Source: Bacillota bacterium
Lineage (GTDB): Bacteria; Bacillota_E; JAJZYS01; JAJYTV01
Direction: 5' to 3'
Assembly: GCA_021845645.1 (NCBI GenBank)
Contig: JAJZVM010000001.1
Coordinates: forward strand, 1 to 64,000
Length of the DNA stretch: 64,000 nt
The notes under the pieces are model-generated. The model saw only the letters and a program-made list of their open reading frames with translations. It did not search any database and was not told the DNA's origin. This document shows, piece after piece, positions 1 to 9,046 of this stretch. How positions within the stretch are numbered: position 1 is the stretch's first letter; each line of letters starts with the position of its first letter. The position numbers were made by a program, and so were the translations under genes.

Positions 1-413
1 GTCGCCTCGGCTGCGAGGTTCAGCACGCTCGAGAACCAGAAGATCCAGCCGCCGACGAAGGTGAATCCCGGGCCGAGTGCCCGGCGCGCGTAGACGAGGA
101 ACGAACCCTGGCGCGGATCGGCTGCGGACATCTCCGCGAGCGCGGTCATCTCGATCGCCATGGCCGTGGCGCCCACAAGATAGGCGACGAAGAGCCCAGG
201 CCCCGCGTCCCGGATTGCCTGGCCGCTGGCCAGAAAGAGGCCGGAGCCGAGGATGCCGCCCACCGTCATCAGGGTCAACTGCGTCGTGCGCAGGTCCTTG
301 GCCTCGGTCTCCTGGCCTGCGTAGCGGCGCGCAATGCGGGACTGGGTCGCCGAGCGGCGTGCGAAGATGCCCATGTCCCTCGTTTGCCCGGCCATCCGCC
401 GTCGCATGCACAT
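1..413 (-). CDS. APC-family amino acid permease, N-terminal part (cut by window edge)
   Basis: Only about 137 codons are present; the gene runs leftwards off the window. The start ATG at 413 has GGGAGAG about 8 nt upstream. After a basic cytoplasmic N-terminus, residues 52-60 read GGILGSGLF, the helix-1 substrate-binding motif of the amino acid-polyamine-organocation family, followed by hydrophobic stretches and the text [21 protein letters not shown] near the edge (helix 3 region). It should be an inner-membrane amino acid transporter. It is divergent from the urocanase gene, so histidine or urocanate uptake is a reasonable guess, but the substrate cannot be read from this fragment. Confidence 0.85.
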   Translation of the reverse strand, partial: MCMRRRMAGQTRDMGIFARRSATQSRIARRYAGQETEAKDLRTTQLTLMTVGGILGSGLFLASGQAIRDAGPGLFVAYLVGATAMAIEMTALAEMSAADPRQGSFLVYARRALGPGFTFVGGWIFWFSSVLNLAAEA

Positions 414-522
414 GAAGTCTCTCCCTGCGGCTCCGCAAGGCGTAAACTGGACAGGCAGGCATCGAAGGCATCACAGCACACTCCCAGGGAGGTGGCGACC
501 GGCGGACGGCCGCCGGCAGCAC

Positions 523-2223
523 ATGGCAGAGCGACGGGAGATCCAGGCGCCGACGGGGAACCGGCTGACTTGCAAGGCATGGCCGCAGGAAGCGGCGATG
601 CGCATGTTGATGAACAACCTGGACCGCAGGGTGGGCGAGAGGCCGGACGAGCTGATCGTCTACGGCGGGCGGGGGCGGGCGGCGCGCTCGTGGCAGGCGT
701 ACGACGCGATCGTGGCGACCTTGAGGGAACTCGAGAACGACGAGACGCTTCTGGTGCAGTCGGGCAAGCCTGTGGCGGTGTTCCGCACGCAGCCCGAGGC
801 GCCGCGGGTCCTGATCGCGAACGCGAACCTGGTCGGCAAGTGGGCGACCCTGGAGGAGTTCAACCGCCTCGAGGCGATGGGTCTGACGATGTACGGCCAG
901 ATGACGGCGGGCTCGTGGATCTACATCGGCTCGCAGGGCGTGATCCAGGGCACCTTCGAGACGATGGCGGCGCTCGCGCAGCAGAAGTTCGGCCAGGACA
1001 GCCTACGCGGCCGGCTCTACGTCTCGGCGGGCCTGGGCGGCATGGGCGGGGCCCAGCCGCTGGCGGGCAAGATGATGGACGCGGTGGCGCTCTTGGCGGA
1101 GGTGGACCCGGGGCGGATCCAGAAGCGCCTCGACTCCGGCTACCTCGACGAGGTGGCGCCGTCGATCGAGGCCGGCGTCCAGGCGGCCCTGGCCGCCAAG
1201 GCCCGGGGCGAGGCCCGCTCGATCGCGGTGCAGTGCCACGCGACGGAGCTCCTCGCCTACCTCGTCAAGCACGGCATCACGCCGGACGTGCTCTCGGACC
1301 AGACGGCGGCGCACGACCCGCTCGTGGGCTACATCCCGGACGGCTACGACGTGGGGGAGGCGGCGAAGCTCCGCGCCAGCGACCCCGAGGCGTACCTCAG
1401 GCTGGCCCGCGCCTCCATCGCGCGCCACGTCGAGCTTTGGCTCGCGCTCCTGCGTCGCGGCGCCGAGAGCTTCGAGTACGGCAACAACATCCGCCGCGAG
1501 GCCTTTGACGCCGGCGTCAAGGACGCCTTCGACATCCCAGGCTACGTTCCGGCCTACATCCGCGACCTCTTCGCGCAGGGCAAGGGCCCCTTCCGCTGGG
1601 CCGCCCTCTCCGGCGACCCCGAGGACATCCTGAGGACCGACCGCCTCGTGCTCGAGATGTTCCCCGAGAACGCCCTCATGCACCGCTGGATCACCCTCGC
1701 CGAGAAGCACATCCACTTCCAGGGCCTGCCCGCGCGCATCGCCTACCTCGGCTTCGGCGAGCGCGAGGAGTTCGGCGTCCGCGTCAACCAGATGGTGAAG
1801 CGGGGCGAGCTCAAGGCCCCGATCGTCTTCGGCCGCGACCACCACGACACCGGCTCCGTCGCCTCCCCCTACCGCGAGACCGAGGCGATGCGCGACGGCT
1901 CCGACGCCATCGCCGACTGGCCCATCCTCAACGCGCTCCTCTCCACCGCCTCCGGCGCCCACTGGGTCTCCTTCCACCACGGCGGCGGCACCGGCATCGG
2001 CTACTCGCTGCATGCCGGCATGGTCGTCGTCGGCGACGGCTCCAAGGAGGCCGAGGCCCGTGTCTGGCGCGTCCTGCACAACGACGCCGGCATCGGCGTC
2101 GTCCGCCACGCCGACGCCGGCTACGAGCTCTCCGAGCGCAAGCTCCAGGAGGTCCCCATCCACACCCCACTCATCGGACCCAAGTCCCAGCCGCGCAAGG
2201 AGCCTGCGGCGAACCGCTCCTGA
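523..2223 (+). CDS. hutU: Urocanate hydratase (urocanase)
   Basis: Second step of histidine breakdown: urocanate plus water to imidazolone propionate, using tightly bound NAD+. The 566-residue product has the family's N-terminal block ([18 protein letters not shown]), the Gly-rich NAD-binding segment [11 protein letters not shown], the stretch YGNNIR and a C-terminal [13 protein letters not shown] block. Length is normal. ATG 523 is chosen because homology begins there, although the Shine-Dalgarno is weak. Odd point: in the signature FQGLPxRICW the Cys and Trp are replaced, giving [12 protein letters not shown] with Ala at residue 407, where the Pseudomonas putida enzyme has Cys410 (from memory). 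No other hut gene is in the window; the divergent neighbour is an amino acid permease. Confidence 0.95.
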   Translation: MAERREIQAPTGNRLTCKAWPQEAAMRMLMNNLDRRVGERPDELIVYGGRGRAARSWQAYDAIVATLRELENDETLLVQSGKPVAVFRTQPEAPRVLIANANLVGKWATLEEFNRLEAMGLTMYGQMTAGSWIYIGSQGVIQGTFETMAALAQQKFGQDSLRGRLYVSAGLGGMGGAQPLAGKMMDAVALLAEVDPGRIQKRLDSGYLDEVAPSIEAGVQAALAAKARGEARSIAVQCHATELLAYLVKHGITPDVLSDQTAAHDPLVGYIPDGYDVGEAAKLRASDPEAYLRLARASIARHVELWLALLRRGAESFEYGNNIRREAFDAGVKDAFDIPGYVPAYIRDLFAQGKGPFRWAALSGDPEDILRTDRLVLEMFPENALMHRWITLAEKHIHFQGLPARIAYLGFGEREEFGVRVNQMVKRGELKAPIVFGRDHHDTGSVASPYRETEAMRDGSDAIADWPILNALLSTASGAHWVSFHHGGGTGIGYSLHAGMVVVGDGSKEAEARVWRVLHNDAGIGVVRHADAGYELSERKLQEVPIHTPLIGPKSQPRKEPAANRS

Positions 2224-2230
2224 GATCACC

Positions 2231-2266
2231 AAAGCGCCCCGGCGGCACATGCCGCCGGGGCGCTTT
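2231..2266. terminator. Strong hairpin terminator after hutU, probably bidirectional
   Basis: A perfect 16-bp stem (2231-2246 with 2251-2266) closes a 4-nt loop, with AAAG at one end and CTTT at the other. It lies 7 nt after the hutU stop and between convergent genes, so it can end transcription from both sides. Confidence 0.85.
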
Positions 2267-2287
2267 GCCCGCTTGGGCCGCAGCGGC

Positions 2288-2776
2288 CTAGGCGCCATCC
2301 CGCGGCTGCCCGGCGGACGCACCCGCCGGGGGCTGGCGCAACGCCGCTTGGATCTGGCTTTCCACGTCGTGCGTCAGACGCACCCAGATCACGGCGCCCG
2401 CGGGATGCAGGTAGCCTACGGGCGGCAGGATCGGCCGTGCGTCGGCAAGCACCCAGGCGTAGGTACGCGGATAGGGCGGCGGGCCGTCCGGCCGCAGGCC
2501 GGCTCCGAAAAGCTGCCACGCGTCCCGGTAGGCGTCCGGGGCCAGCGGGCCAACCACCTCCGACAACGTGCAGACGCCGATGATCGTGCCGGTGCCCGCG
2601 GCCGCGATGGCGATGCGGCCCCTGACCGCGGTCGACCTGCCTCTGATCTCCCATCTCTTGGTTCCCGACGCGATCATGCCAGCCCACGGCTGGCGGACGA
2701 TCAGCGCACGGTGGATGTCCTCCGTGTGCTTGCCGTCATCTGACGCAAGATCCAGTTGCAGACCGCCTCCCGCCAC
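2288..2776 (-). CDS. ASCH-domain protein
   Basis: Small soluble protein of up to 162 residues. It carries the ASCH-type opening RALIVRQPWAGMIASGTKRWEIR followed by a beta-rich domain; ASCH folds resemble PUA and are thought to bind RNA or nucleotides (one member, EcYqfB, is an amidohydrolase). The start is uncertain: GTG at 2776 is the first usable one, but homology begins only near position 2726, where no standard start codon is in frame. It lies 25 nt after the RNase III stop and is probably the last gene of that operon. No specific function can be assigned. Confidence 0.7.
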   Translation of the reverse strand: MAGGGLQLDLASDDGKHTEDIHRALIVRQPWAGMIASGTKRWEIRGRSTAVRGRIAIAAAGTGTIIGVCTLSEVVGPLAPDAYRDAWQLFGAGLRPDGPPPYPRTYAWVLADARPILPPVGYLHPAGAVIWVRLTHDVESQIQAALRQPPAGASAGQPRDGA

Positions 2777-2801
2777 GTGCCTTCGCCCCGGCCGGGATTC
2801 T

Positions 2802-3461
2802 TCAGTCCGGCTCGGAACCCCTCGCCCGGAGGGTGTGATAGGCCTCGGCGGCCGCTCTGGCCGTCGCCTCCTGCTTCGAGCCGCCCTGCCCACGGCCAAG
2901 CTCCTTCTGGTCCACCAGCGCGGCCATCGTGAAGACGGGCTTGTGTGGCGGGCCCTCTTGCGCCACGAGCTCGAAGCGGAGCTGAAGGCCCGCCTCCTGC
3001 GCGTACTCCTGCAGGCGCGAGCGCGCGTCCCGCAACGGAAGGGGCGGGTCGTCGAGAAGGGGGCCGAAGAGTTCCTGCACGAAACCGCGGGTCGTCTCCG
3101 AGCCGAGCTCGAGGTAGAGCGCGCCGAGGACTGCCTCAAAGGTATCCGCGAGCACGGACGGCTTTCCCCTTCCGCCGCTCTGTTCCTCGCCGCGACCCAA
3201 AAGAAGCCGCCGTCCGAGCTCCAGTTGCGAGGCGAGCCTCGCCAGGCTCTCCTCGCAGACCAGGGCCGCACGGCGCATCGTCAGGTCGCCTTCGGGCAGA
3301 TCCGGAAAGTGGCCATAGAGCATCTCGCCGACGAACAGGCCGAGGACTGCGTCGCCGAGGAACTCGAGCCTCTGGTTCGTCTCCTTGATCCCCTGCTCGT
3401 TCGCATACGAGGTATGGACGAACGCGAGGCGCAGCAACGCCGAGTCTTCAGGAAGTCGCAT
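2802..3461 (-). CDS. rnc: Ribonuclease III
   Basis: Double-strand-specific endoribonuclease for rRNA and mRNA processing. The signature NQRLEFLGDAVLG with its metal-binding Glu and Asp is near residue 30, a second acidic cluster (LADTFEAVLGALYLE) follows, and a C-terminal dsRNA-binding domain ends the 219-residue chain (GGSKQEATARAAAEAYHTL). The start overlaps the end of fabF by 14 nt, so the two are translationally linked, the same fab-to-rnc adjacency as in many Firmicutes. smc and ftsY, which often follow rnc, are absent here. Confidence 0.96.
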   Translation of the reverse strand: MRLPEDSALLRLAFVHTSYANEQGIKETNQRLEFLGDAVLGLFVGEMLYGHFPDLPEGDLTMRRAALVCEESLARLASQLELGRRLLLGRGEEQSGGRGKPSVLADTFEAVLGALYLELGSETTRGFVQELFGPLLDDPPLPLRDARSRLQEYAQEAGLQLRFELVAQEGPPHKPVFTMAALVDQKELGRGQGGSKQEATARAAAEAYHTLRARGSEPD

Positions 3462-4695
3462 CGTAGCGCCTGAGCGCGAGCGAGACGTTCTGGCCGCCGA
3501 AGCCGAAGGAGTTCGTCAGGGCGTACTCCACCTCTGCCTTGCGCGCCGTCTGCGGCAGGCAGTCGAGGTCGATCTCCGGGTCCAGGTGTTCGAGATTGAT
3601 CGTCGGCGGCAGCACGCCGTCCTTCAGGGCGAGCGTCGTGAAGATGGCCTCGACGCCACCTGCGGCCCCGAGCAGGTGGCCCGTCATGGACTTCGTCGAG
3701 GAGACGGCGAGGCGGTCTGCGTGGTTGCCGAAGACCCGCCGGATCGCCAGGGCCTCGCCGATGTCGCCCTTCAACGTCGATGTGGCATGAGCGTTGATGT
3801 AGCCGACCGCTTCGCGCGGCACCGATCCGTCGCGCAGAGCCAGTTCCATGGCGCGCGCCGCACCCTCTCCCTCGGGCGATGGCTCGACCATATGGTAGGC
3901 GTCTGCGGTGGTGCCGTAGCCCACCACCTCGGCGTAGATCTTGGCCGAGCGGCTGAGGGCACGCTCCCGCTCCTCGAGAACCAGCATGCCGGCCCCTTCC
4001 GCCATGACGAAGCCGTCGCGGTCGCGATCGAAGGGCCGCGAGGCCCGCTCGGGTTCGTCGTTGCGCGTCGAGAGCGCCTTCATGTTGATAAACCCGGCGT
4101 AGCAGAGCGGCAGCAGCACGGCCTCGGCACCGCCTGCGATCATCAGGTCGGCCTCGTCGTGCTGGATCGCCCGGAAGGCGTCGCCGAGCGCGTTGGCCGA
4201 TGAGGAGCACGCGGTCACGAACGTCATGTTCGGACCGCGCAGGCCGAAGCGGATGGCGATCTGGCCTGCAGCCATGTTCGCGATCATCATGGGAATGAAG
4301 AACGGCGACACGCGGTCCGCGCCACGCTCGAGAAAGATGCGGTGCTGCTCGGTCAGTGTCTCGATACCGCCAATGCCCGTGCCGCAAATGGCACCAAACC
4401 GGTCCGGGTCGTAGTCACGCTCGGTGAGGCCTGCGTCGCGTATGGCCTGTTCGGCGGCTGCAACGGCGAACTGGACGAAGCGATCCGTGCGACGTGCATC
4501 ACGGCGATCGAGGAACTGTGTCGGGTCGAACCCACGCACCTCGCCGCCGAAGCGCACGTCGAGGCCACTGAAATCCAGCCGCTCCAAAGGGGCGATCCCG
4601 GACTTGCCCGCCTGCGCGGCCTGCCAGGTCGTCTCAACATCCGGGCCGAGAGGCGTCAGGGCCCCCAGACCGGTGATTACCACACGCTTGCGCAA
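3448..4695 (-). CDS. fabF: Beta-ketoacyl-ACP synthase II
   Basis: Condensing enzyme that elongates acyl-ACP with malonyl-ACP in type II fatty acid synthesis. The 415-residue product opens with RVVITGLGALTPLG and carries the nucleophile in VTACSSSANAL and the two catalytic His in NAHATSTLKGD and STKSMTGHLLGAAGG. Length matches FabF. A TTG start at 4695 is chosen because AGGGGG lies 7 nt upstream and the homology begins exactly there; the longer open frame upstream is not coding. It lies between acpP and rnc in the FapR-linked operon. Confidence 0.96.
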   Translation of the reverse strand: MRKRVVITGLGALTPLGPDVETTWQAAQAGKSGIAPLERLDFSGLDVRFGGEVRGFDPTQFLDRRDARRTDRFVQFAVAAAEQAIRDAGLTERDYDPDRFGAICGTGIGGIETLTEQHRIFLERGADRVSPFFIPMMIANMAAGQIAIRFGLRGPNMTFVTACSSSANALGDAFRAIQHDEADLMIAGGAEAVLLPLCYAGFINMKALSTRNDEPERASRPFDRDRDGFVMAEGAGMLVLEERERALSRSAKIYAEVVGYGTTADAYHMVEPSPEGEGAARAMELALRDGSVPREAVGYINAHATSTLKGDIGEALAIRRVFGNHADRLAVSSTKSMTGHLLGAAGGVEAIFTTLALKDGVLPPTINLEHLDPEIDLDCLPQTARKAEVEYALTNSFGFGGQNVSLALRRYDATS

Positions 4696-4765
4696 TCCCG
4701 CACCCCCTGCACAAGGTCCGCACAGTGCGACGGGGAGCCAAGGCCCCCCGTCGCGCCCGAGAGAC

Positions 4766-5008
4766 CTATGCGCGCTCCTTGATGTAGTCGACCGCGTCCT
4801 GTACGGAAGCGATCTTCTCCGCGTCCTCGTCCGGGATGTCGAGGTCGAACTCCTCTTCAAAAGCCATGATCAACTCGACGATGTCGAGGGAGTCTGCGCC
4901 CAGGTCGTCGATGAAGGACGCTTCCGCCGTCACCTGTGCGGCCTCCACGCCGAGCTGGTCGACGATGATACCGCGGACCTTTTCCATAACCTCGTTCGCG
5001 TCTGCCAT
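4766..5008 (-). CDS. acpP: Acyl carrier protein
   Basis: 80-residue acidic carrier of growing acyl chains. The phosphopantetheine attachment Ser is in the motif [13 protein letters not shown]. The start ATG has AGGGGGGTGA upstream at good distance. It sits between fabG and fabF, the classical order. Confidence 0.97.
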   Translation of the reverse strand: MADANEVMEKVRGIIVDQLGVEAAQVTAEASFIDDLGADSLDIVELIMAFEEEFDLDIPDEDAEKIASVQDAVDYIKERA

Positions 5009-5028
5009 TGATTCGTCACCCCCCTTCG

Positions 5029-5766
5029 CTAACCGGCCGCCAGGCCGCCGTCGACAGGCAGCGTCACACCCGTGATGTATGCAGCCTCGGCACTCGCCAG
5101 GAAGGCGACGGCCGCTGCAACCTCCTCAGGCGTTCCCGCCCGGCCGAGCGGAATGTTCGCAATGAGCTGGTCGCGTCCCTTGATCGCGCCCGACATCTCG
5201 GTATCGATCAGGCCGGGCGCCACGGCGTTCACCGTGATGCCGCGCGACGCCACCTCCTTCGCCACCGACCGCGTCAGCCCCAGCATCCCCGCCTTGGCGG
5301 CGGAGTAGTTGGCCTGACCGGGGTTGCCTACCATGCCGGCGATGGAGGAAATGTTGATGATGCGCCCGCTGCGCTGCTTCAGCATGGGCCGCAGAGCTGC
5401 GCGTACCAGCCGGAAGGCACCGGACAGGTTCGTCTCGATGACGAGCGCAAACTCCTCATCCGACATGCGGAGTACGAGGTTGTCGCGCGCGATGCCGGCA
5501 TTGTTCACGAGCACATCCAGGCGGCCGGCTTCGGCGAGCACCGCTTTCACCAGCCGCTCAGCCTCGCCCGGCTGCGCGACGTCGCCCTGCAGGGCGAACG
5601 CCTTGCCGCCCGTCGCTTCGATCTCCATGACCACCTCAGCCGCCTGCGTGGCCTCCTGGCGGTAGTTCACCGCGACAAGAAACCCCTCGGCAGCCAGCCT
5701 GAGGCAGCACGCGCGACCTATGCCCCGGCTGCCGCCGGTAACCAGCGCCGCCAAAGCAGGCATCAT
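5029..5766 (-). CDS. fabG: 3-oxoacyl-ACP reductase
   Basis: NADPH-dependent short-chain dehydrogenase that reduces beta-ketoacyl-ACP. It shows the Rossmann motif [11 protein letters not shown] at the N-terminus, [10 protein letters not shown] in the middle, catalytic Ser in INISSIAG and the YSAAK catalytic Tyr/Lys pair. 245 residues, normal length. ATG at 5766 has AAGGAGG about 9 nt upstream, within the end of fabD; fabD stops 1 nt before this start, so the genes are tightly coupled. Confidence 0.95.
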   Translation of the reverse strand: MMPALAALVTGGSRGIGRACCLRLAAEGFLVAVNYRQEATQAAEVVMEIEATGGKAFALQGDVAQPGEAERLVKAVLAEAGRLDVLVNNAGIARDNLVLRMSDEEFALVIETNLSGAFRLVRAALRPMLKQRSGRIINISSIAGMVGNPGQANYSAAKAGMLGLTRSVAKEVASRGITVNAVAPGLIDTEMSGAIKGRDQLIANIPLGRAGTPEEVAAAVAFLASAEAAYITGVTLPVDGGLAAG

Positions 5767-5767
5767 G

Positions 5768-6697
5768 CTAGCAAACCTCCTTGACCCAATCAAGCGTGGC
5801 CGCAAGATCGGAAGATTTGTCCGTGATCAGCGCCCGCGCGTCCCGGTCGATTCGGCGCAAAAACCCTACCTGCGCACGGCCCGGCCCCACCTCGACGAAC
5901 TGGTCGAATCCTTCCGCGAGGAGGTAGCGCAGCGAGTCCGCGAAGCGCACCGGATGCGAAACCTGCCCCACCAGCGTCTCGACGACCCCGTCGGCTGGCG
6001 TGGGCCTTCCGGTCAGGTTCGCGATCACCGGGAAGCGCGGCGGGCGGAAGTCGGCACGCGCAAGCGCCGGGCGGAGAGCTTCCCCTGCCGCACGAAGCAA
6101 GGACGAGTGGAACGGCGCCGACACCGAGAGCCGCACGCTGCGCGCCCCGAGCTCGTGCACCGCCTGCTCCAGCCACGCAAGCGCGGGCAGGGTCCCGGCG
6201 GCGACCAGCTGCCCGGGCGCGTTGTAGTTCGCCGGCTCGCAGGTGCCGGGCGCCCGCCGGCATAGGTCCTCCACCACCTCGTCCTGCAGGCCGAGGATGG
6301 CCAGCATGCCGCCTGTGCCCTCCGGCACGGCCTCCTGCATCAGCCTGCCGCGCAAGCGCACCAGCGCGACGGCCATGCGCCAGTCGAGGCTCTGCGCGGC
6401 GACGAGTGCGCCGTACTCCCCGAGCGACAGGCCGAGTGCCGCATCCGCCTGCAGGCCCTGCTGCTCGAGCACTCGCCAGGTGGCAATGGAGACCGTGAGG
6501 ATGGCGGGCTGGGTCCACTCAGTGCGCCGGAGCTCCTCGTGCGTGGCGTGGAAGCAGATCTCCCGAAGCGGCAGGCCCGTGGCCTCCTCCGCCTCCTCGA
6601 ACACCTCGCGTGCGACAGGAAAGCCCTCGTACAGCTCCTGGCCCATGCCCGGGTACTGAGCCCCCTGGCCGGCGAAGAGCAGCGCCGTCCTGCTCAT
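5768..6697 (-). CDS. fabD: Malonyl-CoA:ACP transacylase
   Basis: Loads malonyl groups from CoA to ACP. The sequence begins TALLFAGQGAQYPGMG and has the nucleophilic Ser in LGLSLGEYGALV; the catalytic His lies in the VSAPFHSSLL segment. 309 residues, typical. The start ATG at 6697 follows GGGAGGGAGGAGC and overlaps the plsX stop by 4 nt (ATGA). fabH, which often lies between plsX and fabD in other bacteria, is not present. Confidence 0.95.
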   Translation of the reverse strand: MSRTALLFAGQGAQYPGMGQELYEGFPVAREVFEEAEEATGLPLREICFHATHEELRRTEWTQPAILTVSIATWRVLEQQGLQADAALGLSLGEYGALVAAQSLDWRMAVALVRLRGRLMQEAVPEGTGGMLAILGLQDEVVEDLCRRAPGTCEPANYNAPGQLVAAGTLPALAWLEQAVHELGARSVRLSVSAPFHSSLLRAAGEALRPALARADFRPPRFPVIANLTGRPTPADGVVETLVGQVSHPVRFADSLRYLLAEGFDQFVEVGPGRAQVGFLRRIDRDARALITDKSSDLAATLDWVKEVC

Positions 6698-7689
6698 GCT
6701 CCTCCCTCCCGACGCAGCGCATCCTCCATGGAGTGCACCGCGCCGCAAGCGACATACTCATGCGCCACGCGCACGCCGTTCCGAACCGCGAGGGCGCGGG
6801 AACTGCCGTGACACTTGATGACCGGCCCGCGCACGCCGAAGAGCGGCGCCCCGCCGTATGTGGCGTAGTCGAGACGCTTGGCCACCGCCCGCACGCGCTC
6901 ATGCACCAAGAAGCCTCCCAGGCGGGTCTGAAACCCCTTGCCGAGTTCATCGCGCAGCAGGCTGAACACCCCCGTGCCGACGCCTTCGATCACCTTCAGG
7001 GCGATGTTGCCGACGAAACCGTCGCAGACGACCACGTCGACCGTGCCGGCGATCAGGTCCCGGCCCTCGATGTTGCCGATGAAGTGCAGCGGTTGCTGCT
7101 TAAGGAGGTCGTATGCGCCACGCACCAATTCGTTGCCCTTGCCTTCCTCGATGCCGATGTTGAGCAGGGCGACGCTAGGCTGCGACCGGCGCAGCACCTG
7201 TTCGGCGTACAGGCTTCCGGCCAGCGCGTACTCGACCAGATCCTCGGGTCTCGCGTCCACCGACGCCCCCGCGTCCAGCAGGAGCAGTGGATGTCCGGAC
7301 AGCGTCGGGAGTACGACGCCGAGGGCTGGCCTGCGCATCATCTTGCCGAGACCGAGCAGCGAGGCGGTCATCAAGGCACCAGTGTTGCCTGCGCTGACGA
7401 ACGCATCGGTCTGTCCCTGCCGCACCGACTCTATCCCGACGACGATCGACGACCGGCGCTTCTGGCGGACGGCCTGTGCCGGCTTCTCGTGGGGACCGAT
7501 CTCCTCCGGCGCTTCGATCACGACGAAATCGGCGCCGGCCGTGTTCGCTTGCGTGAGGAAGGGCGCAATGCGCTCCGCCTGTCCTACAAGACCGACGGGA
7601 ATGCCGAACGAACGCGAGGCCTCCAAGGCCCCGAGCACGACGTCCGCCGGCGCGTGGTCGCCACCCATTGCGTCGACGGCAATGCGCAT
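6694..7689 (-). CDS. plsX: Phosphate acyltransferase PlsX
   Basis: Makes acyl-phosphate from acyl-ACP, the first committed step of phospholipid synthesis in Gram-positives. Family markers are the opening RIAVDAMGGDHAP, SAGNTGALM, LLLDAGASVDARPE and DGFVGNIALK. 331 residues, typical length. It follows fapR by 3 nt, as in Bacillus subtilis, and its 3' end overlaps fabD, so lipid and fatty acid genes are in one transcript. Confidence 0.96.
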   Translation of the reverse strand: MRIAVDAMGGDHAPADVVLGALEASRSFGIPVGLVGQAERIAPFLTQANTAGADFVVIEAPEEIGPHEKPAQAVRQKRRSSIVVGIESVRQGQTDAFVSAGNTGALMTASLLGLGKMMRRPALGVVLPTLSGHPLLLLDAGASVDARPEDLVEYALAGSLYAEQVLRRSQPSVALLNIGIEEGKGNELVRGAYDLLKQQPLHFIGNIEGRDLIAGTVDVVVCDGFVGNIALKVIEGVGTGVFSLLRDELGKGFQTRLGGFLVHERVRAVAKRLDYATYGGAPLFGVRGPVIKCHGSSRALAVRNGVRVAHEYVACGAVHSMEDALRREGGA

Positions 7690-7692
7690 CTG

Positions 7693-8241
7693 TTACTCCC
7701 CTTCCGCCAGAACCTCGAATTTGCCTCGGAAGACCTCGTCGCCGCCGGCGCGCTGGACTGCCAGCACCACCTGCCGACCGCTGCTGCGGCGGATCACCGT
7801 CGCCTTGCAGACCAGCGTCTCACCAACCGCGACGCCGCGTCGAAAACGCATGCGCGCCAGCGGGATGACCGGGCGCTCGAACTCCACCACGGCCAGGGCA
7901 AGCGTCTCCGCCTGGGCATAGAGGAAGTGGCCCTGTACCCGATCCGAATCGCGGAACGCCATGTCACGCGTCGTCACGATGCGGCTCAGGCCGCGCAACC
8001 CCGGCTCTAGATCCAGGATCTCGCCGAAGACCTCGCGCGCCGCGAGCAGTCGCGTAGCGCCGTAGGCCTGTTCGGCCACGCCCAACGCGCGGGCTCGCAT
8101 CTCCGGGATACCGAGCGCAAGGCGATCCAACCGGATCGTCTGCACGCTCACGGCCAGCCTGTCGGCGAGCGCACGATCGGTCATGAACGGATCCTCCCGC
8201 AGTGCGGCCTGGACGAGAGACCTTCTGGTCTGCCGTTCCAC
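7693..8241 (-). CDS. fapR: Transcription factor FapR, regulator of fatty acid and phospholipid synthesis
   Basis: Repressor sensing malonyl-CoA. It has an N-terminal DeoR-like helix-turn-helix (DRALADRLAVSVQTIRLDRLALGIPE) followed by a hot-dog thioesterase-like effector domain (RDMAFRDSDRVQGHFLYAQAETLA and onward). 182 residues, close to the Bacillus protein (about 188). GTG start at 8241. It heads the operon fapR-plsX-fabD-fabG-acpP-fabF-rnc and very probably represses it, since a palindrome overlaps its own promoter just upstream. Confidence 0.93.
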   Translation of the reverse strand: MERQTRRSLVQAALREDPFMTDRALADRLAVSVQTIRLDRLALGIPEMRARALGVAEQAYGATRLLAAREVFGEILDLEPGLRGLSRIVTTRDMAFRDSDRVQGHFLYAQAETLALAVVEFERPVIPLARMRFRRGVAVGETLVCKATVIRRSSGRQVVLAVQRAGGDEVFRGKFEVLAEGE

Positions 8242-8254
8242 GTATGACCCTTCC

Positions 8255-8301
8255 TACCTAGTGTTAGCACCAAGTATATAGCCCATGTGCGCCGCTGACA
8301 A
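8255..8301 (-). promoter_or_regulatory. fapR promoter with overlapping FapR operator
   Basis: On the minus strand TTGTCA (8296-8301) and TATACT (8273-8278) are 17 nt apart, a good sigma-A promoter. An inverted repeat TACCTAGTG-TTAG-CACCAAGTA (8255-8276, plus strand; 7 of 9 arm positions match) overlaps the -10 box and the start site. It includes TTAGCACC, close to the known FapR half-site TTAGTACC. Binding there would block the promoter; autoregulation is inferred from the Bacillus system. Confidence 0.78.
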
Positions 8302-8321
8302 CCTCGGCCGTGCACAGGAAA

Positions 8322-8343
8322 CCCCGGGGCCGATGCCCCGGGG
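8322..8343 (-). terminator. Hairpin terminator after rpmF
   Basis: CCCCGGGGC-cgat-GCCCCGGGG forms a 9-bp GC stem 12 nt after the rpmF stop, followed on the minus strand by a short TTT. It separates the rpmF transcript from the fapR promoter. Confidence 0.65.
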
Positions 8344-8354
8344 CGGATCTGCGC

Positions 8355-8531
8355 CTAGTCGACCTTGACGACCTCGCGCCCGTCGTAGTAGCCGCAGTTG
8401 CGGCAGGCCTGGTGCGGAGTGTGCAACTTCTTGCACTGCGGGCACGGTACCAGGGTGATCGGGCCCAGCTTCCAGTTGGCGCGCCGCGAATCACGACGAG
8501 CCTTCGAGTGCCTGCGCTTGGGAACGGCCAC
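8355..8531 (-). CDS. rpmF: 50S ribosomal protein L32
   Basis: 58-residue ribosomal protein with basic N-terminus AVPKRRHSKARRD and the zinc ribbon CPQC...CRNC (the four-cysteine form). GTG at 8531 is chosen since GAGAGGAG lies 7 nt upstream and the mature sequence starts there. It follows the DUF177 gene by 4 nt, the standard pairing. Confidence 0.96.
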   Translation of the reverse strand: MAVPKRRHSKARRDSRRANWKLGPITLVPCPQCKKLHTPHQACRNCGYYDGREVVKVD

Positions 8532-8535
8532 GGTA

Positions 8536-9024
8536 CTACTCCTCTCTCGGTGGCAGCAGTTTGGCGAGCGAAGCCAGGCGAGGGTCCTGGTCGTCGTCTG
8601 CACAGCCGCACGGTCCCTCGTTCAAATCCTTGCCGCACCGCGGGCAGAGGCCGCGGCAGTCCGGCGTGCAGAGCACGCGCATCGGCTCGGCGAGGACAAT
8701 CGCCTCGTGGATGACTGGCTCGACGTCGATCGTCCCCTCGGTGATCAGCGGAGCCTCACCGCTCTCGTGGAACGTCTCCTCCGCCTCGATCTCCACCGGC
8801 AACTGCACGTCGCGCAGGCAGCGGGCGCACTCGCGCTGCAGGGTAGCATCCACGCGAATGTCGACGTGAATACCGTCCTCGCCGAGATTCGTGGCCTGTC
8901 CCTGCACCTCCAGATCGCCAGCAAGGCCGAGATCTGGCAGATCCTCGGCAGATACCCGCAGCGAGACCGCCTGCTGGGACCCGAACAGGCGGCCCCTGAG
9001 TTCGCCGACGGCAACGCCGAGCAT
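8536..9024 (-). CDS. DUF177 (YceD/YlbN family) protein, 23S rRNA accumulation factor
   Basis: 162-residue protein with the family core RECARCLRDVQLPVEIEAEE and a C-terminal Cys-rich part (CTPDCRGLCPRCGKDLNEG). The family is linked to 23S rRNA accumulation and almost always precedes rpmF, as here. ATG 9024 has GAGG 8 nt upstream; two GTG codons just before it are less well placed. A strong promoter lies directly upstream. Confidence 0.88.
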   Translation of the reverse strand: MLGVAVGELRGRLFGSQQAVSLRVSAEDLPDLGLAGDLEVQGQATNLGEDGIHVDIRVDATLQRECARCLRDVQLPVEIEAEETFHESGEAPLITEGTIDVEPVIHEAIVLAEPMRVLCTPDCRGLCPRCGKDLNEGPCGCADDDQDPRLASLAKLLPPREE

Positions 9025-9046
9025 GGGCACCACCTCAACTTCGCCT

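Noticed and set aside
1003..2322. A 439-codon minus-strand open frame over hutU
   Set aside because: Antisense shadow of a gene with unambiguous urocanase motifs; composition is low-complexity Val/Gly/Asp.
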